A DNA stretch of 64,000 bases, taken from contig CAZIZN010000006.1 in the NCBI GenBank assembly GCA_964543795.1, positions 172,741 through 236,740 on the forward strand, read 5' to 3'. A model generated the notes under the pieces. That model made no database searches. It worked only from the letters and a program-made list of their open reading frames with translations, and was not told the origin of the DNA. A program made the position numbers and the translations under genes. Source of the stretch: JACKIC01 sp964543795 (GTDB lineage Bacteria > Planctomycetota > UBA1135 > UBA2386). Each line of letters begins with the position of its first letter. Positions within the stretch are counted from its first letter, which is position 1. Below are positions 16,855 to 26,108 of the stretch, piece after piece.

Positions 16855-18513
16855 ATGCGCCCCGATGCACGAACGACGCTGGTCTGCGCGGCAGCAATGA
16901 CCATCATCGGCCTCTTGTGGATGCTCTCCGGTGATCCGGCACCGGAGTCCGGGGCGCACTCCGGGTTGGCCCATCCTGAGGCACCTTCCGTCGGAACGAC
17001 GCGACCCGTCGCCGATGCTCCGCACCGACAGGAACACCTCGCCGACGGACTGGCGACAGTCGACGGTGCAACCCTCGTGGTCGTCCGTGACCCGAGCGGT
17101 GCCCCGATCGTCGGTGCCGACGTCCGTGTCGTGAAGTCAGACGCAACAGGTGCCTCGCCCCGTCGGCTGCCAGTGGGGACGAGCGGACCCACCGCCCGCT
17201 GCGATGATCGGGGGGTGGCTACGTTCCTGCCGACAATCACCCCTGGGCACACCCTGATCGCATCGCACGCATCGCACGCCCACGCGCACCATCCGGTGAC
17301 CGCCGTGAAGGATCGGATCGACATCACCCTGCAGCCGGCGGCGACGCTCCGCATCTCCTGTCGGACGCGGGACGGCAAGCCCTTGTCCGGGGTTCGGGTG
17401 TCCGCATCCTCGCGCCCACTGGCCAATCCACCCACCGACGGCGAGACGCGCCTCGCCCCTGGACCGGATCCCGCGACGGCCATCCATGAAGCCGTCTCCG
17501 GAGGCGACGGGAGAGCGATCGTCGGCGGACTGCTCCCAGGACGAGTCTACGTCGTACTCGATCACGGAACGCACGTGGCGGCGGGACTGTTGCGCAAGCA
17601 GCCCATCTCGGTAGCCGCTGGCTCCGTCGACCTGGAGGAGTCGTTCGATCCGATCGCCGGCATCCATGCCGCAATGAGCGGCGACAGCATCGTCACCTGG
17701 AACCTGCGGATCCCGAAGAGCATCGTCCACGATCCGCGCGTCATCCGGAGCCTCGGTGCTCTGACGGAGTCCTTGCAGTCCAACCGCGGAGACACGCTGT
17801 GTTTCCTCGGGGCCAGGCGGTACGACCCGAAGACCGGCGATTACATGCCGCTTCCCGACAACCTGCGCGTGACCCTGTTGACGGATGCCCTCGGCGTCGT
17901 TCAGGCAAAGGTCCGACCGCAGACGGGGCCGAACCTGTACTCGGTCCAGGAGATTCGTCTCGATACATCCCGCCCCGCGGCACCGACGGAATTGGTTTCT
18001 GTGCTGCTTCTGCACGCGGACGGATCCCAGATGCTCGACACGAGCATGTGTACCCTTCTTCCCGAAGACGTAGAACTGGTCGGTCTCTCGATTCCATTAC
18101 CCCGACTTCCTGTACGTTTGCCGCTCGGGAGCTACACCCTGCGAGGACATACCGCCTTCCTCGACCGCGCACTGGGATCCCAACGGATCCACGTCGCCGC
18201 CGGCGTGACGCAGCATGCCGTCACGTTGACGCAACCTCTGGTCGCCTGCCGGTTCCTCGTCAACGACGATCTGGGAGTGGAAGTCGATGCGGCGGACATC
18301 ACCATCGTGCATGGCGACGCGAAGGAGAGCTTCTCCTGCGACCATGGACTGCCGACGCGCGTGTATCACCTGCCGCCCGGCGAGTTGAAGATCCAGGTCG
18401 TGGCCAGGGGCTGCAAGCCGGTGTCGCTCACGACCAACTTGACCGAAGGCGAAGCCACGAAAGGCGCAACGACGGCCCGGGTCATCTCGGTGATCGCCCC
18501 CCGATCGGAGTAG
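16855..18513 (+). CDS. Membrane-anchored carboxypeptidase-regulatory-like protein
   Basis: The product is 552 aa. One N-terminal membrane segment (about residues 8-24) is followed by extracytoplasmic beta-sandwich repeats of the Cna-B/carboxypeptidase-regulatory type (LVVVRDPSGAPIVGADVRVV near residue 75, and RTRDGKPLSGVRVSASS near 177). No catalytic motif is seen. Such domains are structural and often appear in surface or carbohydrate-binding proteins. It lies 3 bases after the Cys-rich gene and 8 bases before the MauE-like gene, so the three are very probably co-transcribed. Codon use is less biased than the window average. Confidence 0.7.
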   Translation: MRPDARTTLVCAAAMTIIGLLWMLSGDPAPESGAHSGLAHPEAPSVGTTRPVADAPHRQEHLADGLATVDGATLVVVRDPSGAPIVGADVRVVKSDATGASPRRLPVGTSGPTARCDDRGVATFLPTITPGHTLIASHASHAHAHHPVTAVKDRIDITLQPAATLRISCRTRDGKPLSGVRVSASSRPLANPPTDGETRLAPGPDPATAIHEAVSGGDGRAIVGGLLPGRVYVVLDHGTHVAAGLLRKQPISVAAGSVDLEESFDPIAGIHAAMSGDSIVTWNLRIPKSIVHDPRVIRSLGALTESLQSNRGDTLCFLGARRYDPKTGDYMPLPDNLRVTLLTDALGVVQAKVRPQTGPNLYSVQEIRLDTSRPAAPTELVSVLLLHADGSQMLDTSMCTLLPEDVELVGLSIPLPRLPVRLPLGSYTLRGHTAFLDRALGSQRIHVAAGVTQHAVTLTQPLVACRFLVNDDLGVEVDAADITIVHGDAKESFSCDHGLPTRVYHLPPGELKIQVVARGCKPVSLTTNLTEGEATKGATTARVISVIAPRSE

Positions 18514-18521
18514 ACCTGCTC

Positions 18522-18968
18522 GTGTCGACGGATCACCACGCTCCTGGAGGGCCCTGGTGTGCCCGCATTGGCACCCTGCTCCTGTCCACGACCCTGCTGA
18601 TCTGTGCAGCCCTGAAGGCTTTCTCCCCCTACTCCGAGGAGTACCTGATCTCGAAGCCCGTCTACTTCGGGAGCGCAACATTGGAAGCCCTGTTGGCCGT
18701 GATGCTCTGGAGCCGGCTGCATCGTCTGGCACTCACGCTCCTGGTCCTGGCCTTGTCGGGAACGGCAGTGTTCCTGTGGGTGGGTGGTCTGCTCGACACC
18801 GCGCCCTGTGGCTGCTTCGGCTCGTGGCGCGTCTCGCGCAAACTCCACTTCGTCCTCGTCGGAACTCTGGGCATGCTCGCCATGGCGACCTACTGCGCCT
18901 TGGGCAAGCCCCCCACGCGTCCCGGCCGTGCGACGACGCGCGGCGCGCACGCGGCGCCGCTGCCGTAA
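18522..18968 (+). CDS. MauE/DoxX-like membrane protein
   Basis: The product is about 148 aa from a GTG at 18522. Four hydrophobic segments are visible (starting TLLLSTTLLICAAL, ATLEALLAVML, LALTLLVLALSGTAV and FVLVGTLGMLAMATY). A CGCFG motif sits after the third, as in MauE, which is needed for methylamine dehydrogenase small-subunit maturation and is thought to support disulfide formation. The partner here is probably the 12-Cys protein of the same operon. The start is uncertain; GGAG lies about 13 bases upstream. Confidence 0.68.
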   Translation: MSTDHHAPGGPWCARIGTLLLSTTLLICAALKAFSPYSEEYLISKPVYFGSATLEALLAVMLWSRLHRLALTLLVLALSGTAVFLWVGGLLDTAPCGCFGSWRVSRKLHFVLVGTLGMLAMATYCALGKPPTRPGRATTRGAHAAPLP

Positions 18969-19066
18969 CCGCCTCGCCGAACCGGCGACCGCTCGCGACC
19001 GCGGCCGCGGGGATTCTCGCGACCGCCGCAACTTCGCCGCGGCCCACCGCGGTAGACGTTGCGTCC

Positions 19067-19567
19067 ATGACCGAAGCTGCCGTGCCCCACCGCACCGACG
19101 ACGCCGCGTTCGCGGCGTTCCTGCAGGCGCAGCACGCACGGCTGCTGCAGTTCCTGCGCCGGCTGTGCGGCACCGACGCCGAGGACGTGCTGCAGGAGAC
19201 CCTGGCGAAGGTCTGGCGCCTGCGGCACGGCTTCGATGCGGCGCAGAACGGCGAAGCCTGGCTCCTGCAGGCGGCGTTCCGCACCTTCTGCGACCATCGC
19301 GCCCGGGGCCGGCGCGCGCCGCCGACGCTGTCCGCCGACGCCGATCCGCCGGCCCCCGCGCACGCGTGCCCGATCGAACTGCGCGACGAGGTGTCGCGCT
19401 GCCTTCGGGGCCTGCCGCCGATCGAACGCGACCTGCTGCTCGGCTTCCACGCGCACGGCCTCTCGCTGCGCGAACTCGCCGAGCGCCACCACCTGCCGCT
19501 CAACACCGTCAAGTCGCACCTGCACCGCGCCCGCCAGCGGCTGCAGGCCCGCCCGGAGGACGCATGA
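19067..19567 (+). CDS. ECF-type RNA polymerase sigma factor
   Basis: The product is 166 aa. Region 2 includes LCGTDAEDVLQETLAKVWR, and region 4 is LPPIERDLLLGFHAHGLSLR followed by HHLPLNTVKSHLHRARQRL. It ends in an ATGA overlap with the next gene, a membrane protein in the usual anti-sigma position. A TAGACG box ends 8 bases before the ATG, so the mRNA may be nearly leaderless. The ATG at 19067 is chosen because homologous sequence begins there. Confidence 0.88.
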   Translation: MTEAAVPHRTDDAAFAAFLQAQHARLLQFLRRLCGTDAEDVLQETLAKVWRLRHGFDAAQNGEAWLLQAAFRTFCDHRARGRRAPPTLSADADPPAPAHACPIELRDEVSRCLRGLPPIERDLLLGFHAHGLSLRELAERHHLPLNTVKSHLHRARQRLQARPEDA

Positions 19568-20028
19568 CCCCTGCCGAGTTCGACGCCCGTCTGCACGAAC
19601 TGCTCGACCGCCGTCTGGACCCGCTCGACGACCCGGATTGCCGCGCCTTCCTCGACGCGCACCCGCACCGGCTGCCGGACTTCGCGGCGCTGCGCCTACG
19701 GCTCGCGGCACTGCCCCACCTCGCCGAGCCCGTGCCTGCACCGGTGCCGACGCCGCGCCCCTGGCGCCGCCTCGCACCGTGGTGGTCGCTCGCGGCGGCC
19801 GCCGCGATCGCCCTCTGGCTCGCCCGCCCGACGCCGGCACCGGCCCCGGCGGCAGCAGCCCCGGCGGCGCCAGAACCCGCCGCCGCGCCGCGCGGCCGCG
19901 TGCTCGCCGCAGCTCTGGAGCCCATCCACCAGCGGCTCGGGGCCGTCGCCACCGCGCAGGCGCGCGCCGTGCTGCTCGACCGACCCGACGCACGCCTCGA
20001 GACCTTCGTGCAGTGGAGTTCCCCATGA
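19564..20028 (+). CDS. Putative anti-sigma factor, single-pass membrane protein
   Basis: The product is 154 aa. A cytoplasmic N-terminal part of about 70 residues (EFDARLHELLDRRLDPLDD) is followed by one membrane helix (WWSLAAAAAIALWLA), then an Ala/Pro-rich extracytoplasmic tail. Position and layout fit a sigma regulator, but the Zn-binding anti-sigma motif HxxxCxxC is absent. It overlaps both neighbours by 4 bases. Confidence 0.6.
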   Translation: MTPAEFDARLHELLDRRLDPLDDPDCRAFLDAHPHRLPDFAALRLRLAALPHLAEPVPAPVPTPRPWRRLAPWWSLAAAAAIALWLARPTPAPAPAAAAPAAPEPAAAPRGRVLAAALEPIHQRLGAVATAQARAVLLDRPDARLETFVQWSSP

Positions 20029-21017
20029 AACCGATCCTCCTGTCCCTCGCATCGCTCACCGGCCTCTACGTTGCGCTGCCGGCGCAGAAGATGCCGCTCG
20101 CCGACGAGAGCCAGCGCCAGGTCGTCGTGCTCGACGTCGGCGACCTGATCGGCAAGGCGCCGCCGCCAGCACTCGTGTCGGGCCGCAGGGCGGCGACGAC
20201 GCCGAGCGAACTGCAGCGCGTGGCCGCGTTCGTACGCGCCTTCGCCGAACCGGCCCTCGGCGACGGCGCCGACCTGCAGCCGCTCGGCGACCGCCACCTC
20301 GTCGTGCTGGGGTCGGCCGTGCAGGTCGCCGCCACCGAGCGGCTGGTCGCGCATGCACGCACCACGCGTGCAAAGCAGTTCCTGCTCGACGTGCGGCTCT
20401 GCACCGTGCCGGGCGCGTTCTTCGATCGCGAGCTGGCCGGCAAGCTCGCCGTCGCAGCCGGTGAACCGGGCCAGACCGGCGCCGGCCCGCACGTGGCCGT
20501 GCTCGATGCCGAAGCGGCGGCGGCGATCACGCGGGCGATGCGGCAGGATGCGCAGGCCAGGGTCCTGCAGGCGCCGCAGATCGTCGTGAACACGCTCCAC
20601 TCCGCGACGCTGCAGATCGGCGAACAGGTGTCCTACGTGCGCGACTTCGAGATCGAGATCGTGCAGGGGGCGAGGATCGCCGACCCCGTGGTCGAAGTCC
20701 TGTTCGACGGCCAGCAGGTCGAGGCGCTCTGCGCCGAGGTCGACGACGGGCTCATCGGCGTACAGATGCAGGTCATCGACCAGTCCGTGGAGAAGCCGAT
20801 CCGCACGATCCCGTCGCGCGTGCCGGGCATCGAGCAGGAGCTCACGCTGCAGGTGCCGCGCACCACCGGCTGCCGCGGCAACCAGACCGCCCTGCTGCCG
20901 GACGGAGCGACGGCCGTGATGGCCGCCCGCAAGAACGACGGCACGTGGCTCTTGTCGTTGATGACCGTGAACGCGATCCGCGCCGCCGTGCCGATCGGCC
21001 CCGGCGAGCGACGCTGA
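20025..21017 (+). CDS. Secretin-like secreted protein
   Basis: The product is 330 aa with a signal peptide (ending ALPAQ). The central part has a secretin N1-like beta-alpha fold (LVVLGSAVQVAATERLVAHA). The C-terminal part has QAPQIVVNTLHSATLQIGEQ, the signature that begins the secretin beta-domain of type II/IV systems (typically P-x-V-x-T-x-N-x-x-A-x-I-x-x-G-x). It is shorter than a full secretin, with no clear barrel lip, and may be a standalone relative. It is the third gene of an overlapping operon with an ECF sigma factor. Confidence 0.62.
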   Translation: MKPILLSLASLTGLYVALPAQKMPLADESQRQVVVLDVGDLIGKAPPPALVSGRRAATTPSELQRVAAFVRAFAEPALGDGADLQPLGDRHLVVLGSAVQVAATERLVAHARTTRAKQFLLDVRLCTVPGAFFDRELAGKLAVAAGEPGQTGAGPHVAVLDAEAAAAITRAMRQDAQARVLQAPQIVVNTLHSATLQIGEQVSYVRDFEIEIVQGARIADPVVEVLFDGQQVEALCAEVDDGLIGVQMQVIDQSVEKPIRTIPSRVPGIEQELTLQVPRTTGCRGNQTALLPDGATAVMAARKNDGTWLLSLMTVNAIRAAVPIGPGERR

Positions 21018-21132
21018 CGACGTGCGGATCCGCGCCGGGCCCGGGGCCGATGCCGGACGAAGCGGCGCGGGCGCAGCGTTATGCTCGCGAAGGCGACCGC
21101 CGGCACCCGCCCACGCACCCCACGACACCTTC

Positions 21133-22086
21133 ATGCGCACCCTGCTGCTCCTCGCAACGAGCCTGATCTCCTGCCTCCCGACGACCGGCCAGGAGGCCAC
21201 CGGCCAGGAACCGCGCCCCGCCGAGGCCGCGCGGGATGCGGCGGCGACCGAACTGCAGCAACGGTTGCTGGCCACCGCCGCCGCCGGGCCGACGGCATTC
21301 GCAGCCGAGTGGGTCTGGCCCGCCGGCGACCTGCAGCGCCCGATCCGGCCCGCCGCCGCACCGCCGGAGCCGGCGCCGGACAGGGCCCGCGGCGCGTTCG
21401 CGGCCGACGTGCTGCACGTCGTGTTCGCCGGCGCCTCGCCGCTCGAGCTCCGGCAGCACGGGCGACACTGGTTGCTGCGCGAGGGAGCAGGACCGTTCCG
21501 GCTCGCGCACGCCCAGGCCGGGCCGATCGCGGACCGGCCCTTCGTGCCCGATCCCCCGCTGCTGCTGCGCGCCCTCGCGGCGGGTGCGCCGCGCGTCCTC
21601 GACCGCACGATCGGCGAAGCCGACGGCCGGCCGGTCGAGTGGTTCGCGCTCGAACTCGACACGGGCCACTGCGAAGTCCTGCGGTTCGCGGGCGCGATCG
21701 GCGACCCGAGCCCGGTGCCCGCCGGCGTGCGCGCGCTCGTGCAGACCCGCGGCCTGCAAGCCCACCTGCCGAAGCCGACGGTCGACGTCGCGGTCGAGAT
21801 CGACGTCGGCACCCGATACGTGCAGCGCATCCGCGTGGTGAGTCTCAGCCGGCGCATCGACACGACTCGCCTGCGCGCGGCCGCCGGCGGTCGCGGCGCG
21901 GGCATCGACGATGCGGAGCCGGTCGTCGACGAGCCGGAGCCGATGCCGACCGTGTTCCGCGAGGGGCTGCCCGTGCGCGAGCAAGGCGACCGGCAACGCC
22001 GCTGGTTCGAGGTGCGGCTCCGGGAGCACGGCGCGGCGACGATCGACGCACTCGACGAAGCCTCGCGGGCGCTGCTCGGTCGCTGA
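21133..22086 (+). CDS. Secreted protein of unknown function
   Basis: The product is 317 aa with a signal peptide (MRTLLLLATSLISCLP). The mature part is beta-rich with paired motifs such as VLHVVFAGASPLELRQHGRH and VEWFALELDTGHCEVLRF. It resembles periplasmic outer-membrane-lipoprotein-sorting or LolA-like folds only loosely; no family is assigned. It stands 115 bases after the secretin-like gene and has its own TATGCT box (21080-21085). Confidence 0.6.
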   Translation: MRTLLLLATSLISCLPTTGQEATGQEPRPAEAARDAAATELQQRLLATAAAGPTAFAAEWVWPAGDLQRPIRPAAAPPEPAPDRARGAFAADVLHVVFAGASPLELRQHGRHWLLREGAGPFRLAHAQAGPIADRPFVPDPPLLLRALAAGAPRVLDRTIGEADGRPVEWFALELDTGHCEVLRFAGAIGDPSPVPAGVRALVQTRGLQAHLPKPTVDVAVEIDVGTRYVQRIRVVSLSRRIDTTRLRAAAGGRGAGIDDAEPVVDEPEPMPTVFREGLPVREQGDRQRRWFEVRLREHGAATIDALDEASRALLGR

Positions 22087-22605
22087 GCACGCGCGCGATC
22101 CGAACAGGCGCAGATCGCGCAGGCGCGTGCCGAAGCGATGCCGCAGGAACTCGGCCAGGTCACGAAGCGCCGACGTTCACTCGGGCGCAGCGCCGCCGGC
22201 AGAGCGTCGACCAACATGGCCGCACGGTGGGTCCGGGGCTAGCCCTTGGCAACCGGCCGAAGCGCCATGCGGTGGGGGCAGCGCGAAACCGGTGACTCGA
22301 GCAGCGCATCTGGCGGTTCTTCGGGCTCAAGGGCATTCGGTCACAGCCGGATGCCGTCTCGTTCATCTCCCGCGCGATGATGCGCGACTGCCGGGCAAAG
22401 GCGACGGCGGCGTCCAGATGGTCAGGCTACCTGGGCGAAATGCGGGCCGCGGCGATCGATCTCACCTCCTCGACCGAGGTGGTCCACGCTTGGATGGCAC
22501 CGTCATCGCCACCCGTGAGCAGACGAGTGCCGTCGACCGAGAACCGGCGAACCGCTGCCCCCCCCCGTCGGCAGGTACCCCGGCAGGGGGTAGAACTGCG
22601 CACGC
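22087..22605. other. 519-base gap with decayed sequence
   Basis: No intact gene is seen. The right part holds a WD40 fragment listed separately. The left part has no recognisable protein or RNA. The patch looks like degraded coding DNA. Confidence 0.4.
22427..22561 (-). pseudogene. WD40-repeat gene fragment (C-terminal end)
   Basis: On the minus strand FSVDGTRLLTGGDDGAIQAW is a good WD40 blade, followed by about 18 residues and a TAG at 22427-22429. The rest of a propeller is missing upstream, where the downstream Kelch gene begins on the other strand. Confidence 0.5.
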
Positions 22606-24795
22606 ATGATCCTCCAAGCGCGCTTCGCGGGGCCGTTGCTGCAGCTGCTCGTGATCCCCACGGCCTGTTTGCCCACCGCTGCCCAGACCGCCGAGTGGTG
22701 GAACCGCACCAGCGTGGCGCTGCCGTCGGATCGGTACCTCCACGCGATGGCATACGACAGTTGGCGCGGCTGTTCGGTGATGTTCGGCGGCAACGGCCCA
22801 CCCGAGACCAACGACACCTGGGAGCACGCGAACGGTCGCTGGACGCAACGCCTGCCCGCAACGACGCCGCCGGTGCGCTCCTTGCACGCGCTCGCGTTCG
22901 ACCGCCAGCGCGGTCGCACGGTGATGTTCGGCGGCATCGGGGCGAACAACACGCCGCTCGGCGACACCTGGGAGTGGGACGGCGTCGATTGGTTGCAGCG
23001 CACCCCCGTGCACGCGCCTCCACCTCTCGCGGGGCATTCGATGGCTTACGACGAAGCGCGCGGCCGGATCGTGCTCTGCAACGGCCAGACATGGGAATGG
23101 GACGGCGTGGACTGGACGCAGGCCTCTCCCGCCGTGCACCCGCCGGTGCGCGTCTTCGGGAGCCTCGCGTACGACGCCGCCCGGGCGCGAACCGTGTTCT
23201 TCGGCGGCGTCGTGGGCCTCTCGCAGCTGATGGCCGACACCTGGGAGTGGGACGGCATCGCGTGGACGCAGCGCGCGCCGGCCACCTCGCCTCCCGCCTG
23301 CTCGGGCCACGTCATGGCGTTCGACCGGACTCGGCAACGCATCGTCGTGTACTGGTCGGACCAGACCTGGGAGTGGGATGGCGCGAACTGGCAGGCGCGC
23401 CCATCGGCGAACCGCCCCGAAGTGCTGCGGTGGATGGCGATGGCGTACGACGACCGCCGTGGCGAGTGCGTGCTGTTCGGCGGGCTGCCCAGCGGCACGT
23501 GGGGCTGGGACGGCGTCGACTGGGGACCCGTCGAATCGCTCGACGCGCTACCGGCGCGCTATGGCCACGCGATGGTGTACGACTCGGCGCGCGGCGTCAG
23601 CGTGGTGTTCGGTGGCAAACGGCGCAACTTCGTGAACCTGGGCGACACGTGGGAGTACGACGGAAACGCCTGGCGGCAGCGGGCGACGACCGGGCCCATT
23701 CCGCAGTTCCGCCACGCGATGGCCTACGACAGCCTGCGGCGGGAGACGGTGTTGTTCGGGGTCTGGGGCGACACCTGGGTGTGGGATGGCAACAGCTGGA
23801 CCCGGCGCACGACGTCGGTCGCGCCATCGCAGCGCACGGGCCCCAACATGGCGTTCGATTCGTGGCGCGGGGTGATCGTGCTCTATGGAGGCTCGACCCC
23901 CCAGTCCACTTCCCTGCGAGACACCTGGGAGTGGAACGGCACCTCCTGGACGCAGCGCTTCCCCCCGACGCCGCCCATTTCCGTCGCGGGTTCGATGGCG
24001 TTCGATCGAGGGCGCGGCAGGTGCGTGATCTTCGGCGGCTCGACTGGCGCCACGATCGTGCACGAGTGGGACGGCACCTCCTGGACGCACATTCCAGCGC
24101 CGTACCCGCGGCCGCAGTCGCCGAATGGCCAGTTGGCGTTCGACGAGGGCCGCGGCGTGTGCGTGCTGTTCGGCGGTGATCAGAACGGCAGCTACGCCGA
24201 CGGCACGTGGCAATGGGACGGCGCCACTTGGACCCGCATCGTGCTTCAGCCGGCACCCGGGCCCCGCGTCGAACACGCAGTCGCGTACGACACGCTGCGG
24301 CGCCGGTTCGTGCTCTCGGGGGGGCGGGCAAGCACCAACGTGCCGCTCGGTGACACCTGGGAGCGCATCCAGCCTGGCTACGCATTCGCCGCGACCTACG
24401 GCGCTGGCTGTGGAGCGCCCCCGATGCAGATGCGCGCGGCCGCGGGCTCGCGGCCGCTGCTCGGCAGCACGATGAACCTCGACATCTCGCACGTGCCGAC
24501 CGCCGCGTTCATGGCGCTCGGCATCTCCAACGCGAGCCTCGGGGCACTGGCGCTGCCGTTGCCACTCGACTCGTTCCAGCTGCCTGGGTGCACGCTGCTG
24601 CAGAGTTGCGACCTGCTGCTGCTGCCGTGCCAGCAGATCTCACCGACCACGGCGCAAGGTTCGCTGGCGATCCCGAGCCAGCCGGTGCTGAACGGACTGT
24701 CGCTCTTCGTGCAACCGTGGTCGCCGGCTCCTGGTCTGAACCCGGCGGGGCTGGCGGTCGGCAACGCGGTCGAACTGTCGATGGGTTCGTTCTGA
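22606..24795 (+). CDS. Secreted Kelch-like repeat protein
   Basis: The product is 729 aa with a signal peptide (to about residue 27). About twelve repeats of 45-55 residues follow, each with an HAMAYD-type strand, a VMFGG-type strand and DTWEWDG-WTQR, the Kelch/galactose-oxidase blade signature; this is enough for one or two beta-propellers. From about residue 590 the shared C-terminal domain begins (TYGAGCGAPP). No copper-site or enzyme residues are evident, so binding or adhesion outside the cell is inferred. A TAGAAC box ends about 9 bases before the ATG. Confidence 0.83.
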   Translation: MILQARFAGPLLQLLVIPTACLPTAAQTAEWWNRTSVALPSDRYLHAMAYDSWRGCSVMFGGNGPPETNDTWEHANGRWTQRLPATTPPVRSLHALAFDRQRGRTVMFGGIGANNTPLGDTWEWDGVDWLQRTPVHAPPPLAGHSMAYDEARGRIVLCNGQTWEWDGVDWTQASPAVHPPVRVFGSLAYDAARARTVFFGGVVGLSQLMADTWEWDGIAWTQRAPATSPPACSGHVMAFDRTRQRIVVYWSDQTWEWDGANWQARPSANRPEVLRWMAMAYDDRRGECVLFGGLPSGTWGWDGVDWGPVESLDALPARYGHAMVYDSARGVSVVFGGKRRNFVNLGDTWEYDGNAWRQRATTGPIPQFRHAMAYDSLRRETVLFGVWGDTWVWDGNSWTRRTTSVAPSQRTGPNMAFDSWRGVIVLYGGSTPQSTSLRDTWEWNGTSWTQRFPPTPPISVAGSMAFDRGRGRCVIFGGSTGATIVHEWDGTSWTHIPAPYPRPQSPNGQLAFDEGRGVCVLFGGDQNGSYADGTWQWDGATWTRIVLQPAPGPRVEHAVAYDTLRRRFVLSGGRASTNVPLGDTWERIQPGYAFAATYGAGCGAPPMQMRAAAGSRPLLGSTMNLDISHVPTAAFMALGISNASLGALALPLPLDSFQLPGCTLLQSCDLLLLPCQQISPTTAQGSLAIPSQPVLNGLSLFVQPWSPAPGLNPAGLAVGNAVELSMGSF

Positions 24796-24989
24796 CGCCC
24801 GGTCCCGGCTTCGGCCCTCGCGGGTATCTGTCGTCTGTCGCGTCACGACGCACCACCTCGCGCACAGTAGGCCCCTGTAGGTGCAGACCTACGGCCTCAC
24901 CAAAGAGAGTGCCACCGGGGTGATTGGCAACCGTAGAGTGGGCTCCACAGCGTCGACGTCCGGCGCGCCACCACCCCCCCGGAGCTCCC

Positions 24990-26075
24990 ATGCAGACCCT
25001 CGCACGCATCGGTCCGATCCTCCTGCTCGCGCTGCCGGCCGCGGCGCAGAACCCCGCCATCGACCTGAACCTCTGGACGGCCGAACACCTCAACGGCAGC
25101 GGCCCGTGGATCGTCGACCCTGCGCGACAGTGGGCCGAGTCGACGAACACCGTCAACACCGACTGCTCGGTCTTCTACAGCGACTTCGACGTCACGCTGC
25201 TCGACTTCCGCATGACGATCGATCCTCTCGGCGGCGACGACGACCTGCCGGGCTTCGTACTCGGCTGGCAGCCCGGCGACAGCAGCAATGCCACCGCGGA
25301 CTACCTCGTCGTCGACTGGAAGCGCATCACGCAGGCCTACCAGAACTGGGGCACCGCGAACATCGGGCTCGCGATCTCGCGCATGACCGGCCCGTTCACG
25401 CGCGGCGTCGGCGGCGCGCCGATCGACCTGTGGTCGCACACGCTCAACTGCACCGAACTCGCCCGCGGCGCGACCCACGGCGCGGTGGGCTGGAGCTTCG
25501 CGACCGACTACCACTTCCGCGTGCTCTACACGCAGAACAGCGTCGACATCTGGCTCAACGGCGCGCACGAGTTCAGCCTGCAGGGCACGTTCACGCCCGG
25601 CCGTTTCGGCTGCTACAACTACTCGCAGAGTCGCACGGGCTTCCAGTTCTCGCTGCCCGGTGCGTTCACGCTCTACGGTGCGGGTTGTGCCGGTTCGGCG
25701 GGCACGCCGTACCTGTTCGGGCCGGTGACACCCGTCGTCGGCGGCTACGTGCCGATCATCACCGCCAACCTGGCGCCCGCGACGGTCGCCTTCACGGCGA
25801 TCGGTCTCTCGGACAGCAGCCTCGGCGCGACGCCGCTGCCGCTGGCCCTCGGCAGCTTCGGCGCGCCGGGCTGCACGCTCTACACGAGCGCCGAGTTGCT
25901 GCTGCCGGCGACGAACTGGAACGGCACGGCCTACGTGGCGCTGCAGCTGCCGCCGACCTTGCCGCCGACGCTGCTGCCGGTGTTCTTCGCGCAGACGCTC
26001 GTGTTCGATCCGGCGGCCAACCAGCTCGGGTTCGTGTTCTCGAACGCGGGGGCGATGACGATCGGCATCCGCTGA
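24990..26075 (+). CDS. Secreted thrombospondin-C-terminal-like lectin-fold protein
   Basis: The product is 361 aa with a signal peptide (ending LPAAAQ). Residues of about 25-225 resemble the thrombospondin/COMP C-terminal jelly-roll: FDVTLLDFRMTIDPL, DDLPGFVLGWQPGDSSN and YLVVDWKRITQ. This fold binds calcium and partner proteins. From about residue 230 comes the shared C-terminal domain (YGAGCAGSAGTP, GAPGCTLYTSAEL). GGAG lies 6 bases before the ATG. It is convergent with the beta-helix gene 34 bases away. Confidence 0.75.
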   Translation: MQTLARIGPILLLALPAAAQNPAIDLNLWTAEHLNGSGPWIVDPARQWAESTNTVNTDCSVFYSDFDVTLLDFRMTIDPLGGDDDLPGFVLGWQPGDSSNATADYLVVDWKRITQAYQNWGTANIGLAISRMTGPFTRGVGGAPIDLWSHTLNCTELARGATHGAVGWSFATDYHFRVLYTQNSVDIWLNGAHEFSLQGTFTPGRFGCYNYSQSRTGFQFSLPGAFTLYGAGCAGSAGTPYLFGPVTPVVGGYVPIITANLAPATVAFTAIGLSDSSLGATPLPLALGSFGAPGCTLYTSAELLLPATNWNGTAYVALQLPPTLPPTLLPVFFAQTLVFDPAANQLGFVFSNAGAMTIGIR

Positions 26076-26108
26076 GCCAGCCGGCGCCGGCCCTCGCGGT
26101 CCGCCCGC

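Noticed and set aside
16450..18513. Readthrough of the stop between the Cys-rich gene and the next gene, which are in the same frame
   Set aside because: The codon is TAG, not TGA, there is no SECIS-like hairpin, and the second gene has its own ATG and membrane segment.
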